This document shows, one piece after another, positions 61,373 to 64,000 of a DNA stretch of 64,000 nt. Source of the DNA: Paludibacteraceae bacterium (lineage in GTDB: Bacteria; Bacteroidota; Bacteroidia; Bacteroidales; Paludibacteraceae); contig JAFSKL010000022.1 in NCBI GenBank assembly GCA_017448985.1, positions 39,621 through 103,620 of the forward strand, given 5' to 3'. Numbering within the stretch: the first letter of the stretch is position 1; every line of letters begins with the position of its first letter. The translations under genes and the position numbers were made by a program. The notes beneath the pieces are model-generated. The model was given only the letters and a program-made list of their open reading frames with translations. It searched no databases and was not told the DNA's origin.

Positions 61373-62254
61373 ATGCAACATTCAACGCAAATACCCGAGA
61401 TTGAAAAACTGGAAAACTTCAATCATTTTGCATGGCATTGTGTCTTGCAAAACGAAGGTCACACCATTTTGACTCTGTCAAAGATAGAAGGCGGTGTTCC
61501 TGCTTTCCCGGAACGTTTTTTACCACCTTCCTATGCGCTGGAATATGTGGTGAAAGGTACGGTGCGAGGTAAGATGAATAACAGGTTCGTGGAACTTACT
61601 GCCAATACCGGTATTCTTGTTATGGCTGATCACGTACTGACAGAAGTGGAAGTCAGTCCCGATTGCGAGTTTTATGTACTGGGCTTCACCACGCAATTTG
61701 CGGATATGCTGAATGTGCGTATTCCGCAGGCTGTTCTAACCAACATGTTCGTGAATCCCACCTGGCACATGACAGAACAGCAAATGCAGGTTATATTGCA
61801 GTATATCAACTTGTTACGGAAGCTTATCGAGGTCAATAAGCCACAAGCCATAACGAGTCTCGTTCGTTCGATGCTTTATAATCAAGCTGCAGATTATCAG
61901 GTAACACCTCAGCAGGCAAATACGATTTCCCGCGCCGAACAGATCTGTGGTCAGTATTTGTCGCTGGTCGAAATGCATTGCCGCACCCAACATACCGTAG
62001 AATGGTATGCCTCGCAGATGTGTCTGGCGCCGAAGTACCTGTCAAATGTGGTCAAGCAGACTTTAGGTTTTTCACCCAACAAGTACATTGACCAAGCTTT
62101 GATGCGTCAAGCCAAGTCCCTTTTGTCCTCTACTTCACTTTCCGTTCAGCAGATATCTGACCGCCTGGGCTTCCAAAACCAGAGCCATTTCGGTACATTC
62201 TTCAAACGCCAAACAGGCCTAAGCCCGAAAGCGTTCAAACAGCAGGTAATGTGA
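61373..62254 (+). CDS. AraC family transcriptional regulator
   Basis: A 293-residue regulator. The N-terminal cupin-like ligand domain (SYALEYVVKGTVRGKMNNRF) covers about residues 1-170; the C-terminal double helix-turn-helix covers about 190-293 with VEWYASQMCLAPKYLSNVVK and the family signature VQQISDRLGFQNQSHFGTFF then KRQTGLSPKAFK. ATG 61373 is chosen because the longer frame (from 61211) would cross the promoter. It is divergent from the GH53-like gene, its likely target. Confidence 0.93.
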   Translation: MQHSTQIPEIEKLENFNHFAWHCVLQNEGHTILTLSKIEGGVPAFPERFLPPSYALEYVVKGTVRGKMNNRFVELTANTGILVMADHVLTEVEVSPDCEFYVLGFTTQFADMLNVRIPQAVLTNMFVNPTWHMTEQQMQVILQYINLLRKLIEVNKPQAITSLVRSMLYNQAADYQVTPQQANTISRAEQICGQYLSLVEMHCRTQHTVEWYASQMCLAPKYLSNVVKQTLGFSPNKYIDQALMRQAKSLLSSTSLSVQQISDRLGFQNQSHFGTFFKRQTGLSPKAFKQQVM

Positions 62255-62295
62255 AGTTTAGAACGGGATCATCACGGGACCATGTCCTGAGGACC

Positions 62296-64000
62296 TTACT
62301 TTGAGAACAGTCGGAAAAGTAATGGTGGAACGGTGACAGCCATAATGAGGACAACGGACATACCGATAAGCGTGACGGTACCGAGGGAGTGCATGGCAGG
62401 ATGTTGGGCAAAGACAAGGATGCCGATGCCGATGAGCATGATGAGTGCGGAGAGGATGATTGACTGCCGGTACTGAGGCAGCATCGGTTTGCCTGTGCGG
62501 TGTTCGTAGAGCAAGCCTTCGACGATGAAGATGGTATAGTCGTCACCTTGTCCGAAGATGAACGTGGCAAGGATGATATTGACGATGTTGAACTGCAAGC
62601 CGAAGAGTTGCATCAGTGCCAAGATCCACACCCAACTAAGAGCCATAGGCACAAAAGCAATCAAGGCAAGCCATATACTGCGGAAACTGAGCCACAAGAA
62701 AGCAAAGACGATGATCGAACAAACCAAGCCGAGGTAGTCAAAATCGTCAGAGAGACGACTTATGACATTTACCATTTGCCCATTTACCATTTTTTCATTT
62801 ATTTGGTCATTGGGCGATTGAGTCATTAGCAACTGATCGTAGAAAGGCTGAAAAGCGTCAGGACGGAAACCAACAGCAACTGCTTCGTTCTGAATAAGGG
62901 AAATGAGTGTCTGCGGGTTGTGGGTTTGCCAATAGGCATGCCATTGGTCATTCGTCGTTTGTCGTTGGTCGTTAGAAAAGAAAGATTCAAAGGCTTCCAT
63001 ATCTGCCCGCTGCTGAGCAGTCATGTAGTTGATATGGGAAGGATTGGGATCAAACCATGTACCATTTGACCATTTACCATTTACCATTAAATATACACCT
63101 GCGACAAGGGTAAGCGCGAGAACAATCCATTTACCATTTGACCATTTACCATTTACCATTTTTATGTCGCGGACCGGTGTAGGTTCGGCGGACATGAGAT
63201 GCGGGAGAACGAAGACACAGAAGAGTATCGTACCGATAAGCATAGCCGCAGCAAAGATCCCAAGATGGCGCATGGCCGTAGCTTGCAACGGGACGAGTGC
63301 CAGAAAAGCGCCGACAGTGGTGATATTGCCCACCACAAGAGGCGAGAGCACTTCGTTAAGCGTCTGCCGGACGGAAGTGGTATAACGCTGATGCACGAGC
63401 AGGTGTAGCGGATAATTGACAGCGATACCGATAAGCACGCTGCCTATGCCGAGCACCACGGCACTGACAGTAGGCGTAACGAGCCGAAGGATAGCCATGC
63501 CGAAGATCCAACCGAAGGTGACAGACAGCAGAATAAGCGCCAAGTCACGACGGCGCGGGAAAGCATAGAGCAGCAAGGCAATGATGAACACCAGCGAGAG
63601 ACTGATACAGAGAATCGTGTCGGTTTTGATACGTCGCGCATTGCCTACCGCAATAACAGGAGCGCCGATCCAACGGATGTTCAAATTAGGAAAAGCCTCA
63701 GCCACCTCATCCGTCACGGCATGAAGCGAGTCTATCAATGCGGCGTTATGCTTCGTCTCCGTGGAGCCGTAAGGACTTTCGATAAAAGCAAAGCTTTTAT
63801 TGCGGGACAGAGCCTGTCGTTGGTCGATAGTCTTTAGATCGACTAAGCCCAACGGATCGGCTTGGATAATCGGAGTTAGGAAAGATGTGCCGGGTGTAGA
63901 GAGGATTGACTTATCGCGAAGCAAGGCTTTATGCACGGCTTCGGGCGTGAAGAGCGAATCGTGAATAGAAAATGGAAAATAGAAAAAGGAAAATGGAAAA
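62296..64000 (-). CDS. RND/MMPL family exporter, C-terminal part (partial)
   Basis: The frame is open through the right edge, so only the last 568 residues or so are seen. Two blocks of membrane helices are visible (about LSLVFIIALLLYAF to VFVLPHLM, and VCSIIVFAFLWLSF to VTVPPLLFRLF), each with the sterol-sensing-type RND pattern. FGQGDDYTIFIVEGLLYEH carries the acidic motif of the second unit and GIGSVLIGIAVNYPLHLLVH the matching one of the first. Arrays lie in its soluble loops at 62764-62829, 62946-62977, 63055-63089, 63127-63163 and 63961-64000. Similar proteins act as lipid or precursor exporters; the substrate is unknown. Confidence 0.85.
   Translation of the reverse strand, partial: FPFSFFYFPFSIHDSLFTPEAVHKALLRDKSILSTPGTSFLTPIIQADPLGLVDLKTIDQRQALSRNKSFAFIESPYGSTETKHNAALIDSLHAVTDEVAEAFPNLNIRWIGAPVIAVGNARRIKTDTILCISLSLVFIIALLLYAFPRRRDLALILLSVTFGWIFGMAILRLVTPTVSAVVLGIGSVLIGIAVNYPLHLLVHQRYTTSVRQTLNEVLSPLVVGNITTVGAFLALVPLQATAMRHLGIFAAAMLIGTILFCVFVLPHLMSAEPTPVRDIKMVNGKWSNGKWIVLALTLVAGVYLMVNGKWSNGTWFDPNPSHINYMTAQQRADMEAFESFFSNDQRQTTNDQWHAYWQTHNPQTLISLIQNEAVAVGFRPDAFQPFYDQLLMTQSPNDQINEKMVNGQMVNVISRLSDDFDYLGLVCSIIVFAFLWLSFRSIWLALIAFVPMALSWVWILALMQLFGLQFNIVNIILATFIFGQGDDYTIFIVEGLLYEHRTGKPMLPQYRQSIILSALIMLIGIGILVFAQHPAMHSLGTVTLIGMSVVLIMAVTVPPLLFRLFSK
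62764..62829 (-). repeat. In-frame array inside the RND gene (copy 1)
   Basis: Words catttac, catttgc, catttac, catttttt and catttatttggtcatt are read as SPNDQINEKMVNGQMVN. Confidence 0.75.
62946..62977 (-). repeat. In-frame array inside the RND gene (copy 2)
   Basis: Words ggtcatt, cgtcgttt, gtcgttg and gtcgtta are read as SNDQRQTTND. Confidence 0.7.
63055..63163 (-). repeat. Two identical in-frame arrays flanking a membrane helix in the RND gene
   Basis: The same 28 bases occur at 63061-63088 and 63133-63160, 72 bases apart (24 codons). Both are read as MVNGKWSNG with T or K next, one on each side of the helix IVLALTLVAGVYL. Confidence 0.85.
63961..64000 (-). repeat. In-frame array at the window edge in the RND gene
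   Basis: Words gaaaatg, gaaaata and gaaaaag are read on the minus strand as FPFSFFYFPFSI just before DSLFTPEAV. The array continues past the window edge. Confidence 0.65.

Overview
The window comes from a Bacteroidales genome, most likely an uncultured gut or rumen type. Four things point there. Sixteen promoters have the Bacteroidetes -33 TTG / -7 TAnnTTTG form. There is a SusC/SusD polysaccharide utilisation locus. PorU and PorV of the type IX secretion system (T9SS) sit next to ispF. Bacteroidetes-only families (DUF4837, DUF3256-like) are present. Base composition is fairly even and no prophage, insertion sequence or CRISPR array is visible.

Layout. 1-412: start of an AraC-type regulator running off the left edge. 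602-7748 (+): DUF4837 lipoprotein, dnaE, folC, prmA. 7675-11078 (-): mnmE, yicC, gmk, nadD in one tight operon whose last gene overlaps the end of prmA. 11221-16229 (+): lptD, slyD, der. 16317-22329 (+): a degenerate fumarylacetoacetate-hydrolase-like gene, porU, porV, ispF and a DUF3256-like gene. 22351-26952 (-): aroK, sufE, ftsE, a DUF349 coiled-coil protein, lemA and a YjjG-type phosphatase, followed by tRNA-Pro. 27327-31335 (+): a ClpB-like unfoldase without its N domain, a FecCD permease and panB. 31332-34623: a membrane protein and a GH2 glycosidase on interlocked divergent promoters. 34863-43622 (-): a PUL (MFS sugar transporter, lipoprotein, SusC, SusD, secreted SusE/F-like protein). 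44498-50476 (-): a dockerin-bearing subtilase and a cohesin-like repeat protein. 50588-51405 (-): a DUF4160/DUF2442 pair followed by about 280 nt of strongly structured DNA. 51728-58867 (+): C_GCAxxG_C_C protein, cysteine synthase, serine acetyltransferase, dihydrolipoamide dehydrogenase and two secreted endonuclease-I paralogues. 58883-62254: a small barrel protein, a GH53-like glycosidase and a divergent AraC regulator. 62296-64000 (-): C-terminal part of an RND/MMPL exporter.

How they fit together. PorU and PorV process and attach T9SS cargo. Five secreted proteins in the window (subtilase, cohesin-like protein, SusE/F-like protein, two endonucleases) end in the same tag of about 27 residues, which looks like a shortened T9SS sorting signal. 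The PUL, GH2 and GH53-like enzymes suggest use of galactose-containing plant glycans. CysK and CysE form a cysteine synthesis unit.

The most unusual feature is a population of short degenerate tandem arrays with 6-11 nt words that differ from locus to locus. They fill many intergenic gaps and also lie in frame inside at least a dozen protein genes (folC, prmA, nadD, fecCD-type, lpd, the RND gene and others). One array borders folC, whose homology-supported start codon reads ACG. Other points of interest are a promoter consensus with fixed spacing, two fused terminator-promoters, and the structured element beside the DUF4160/DUF2442 pair.
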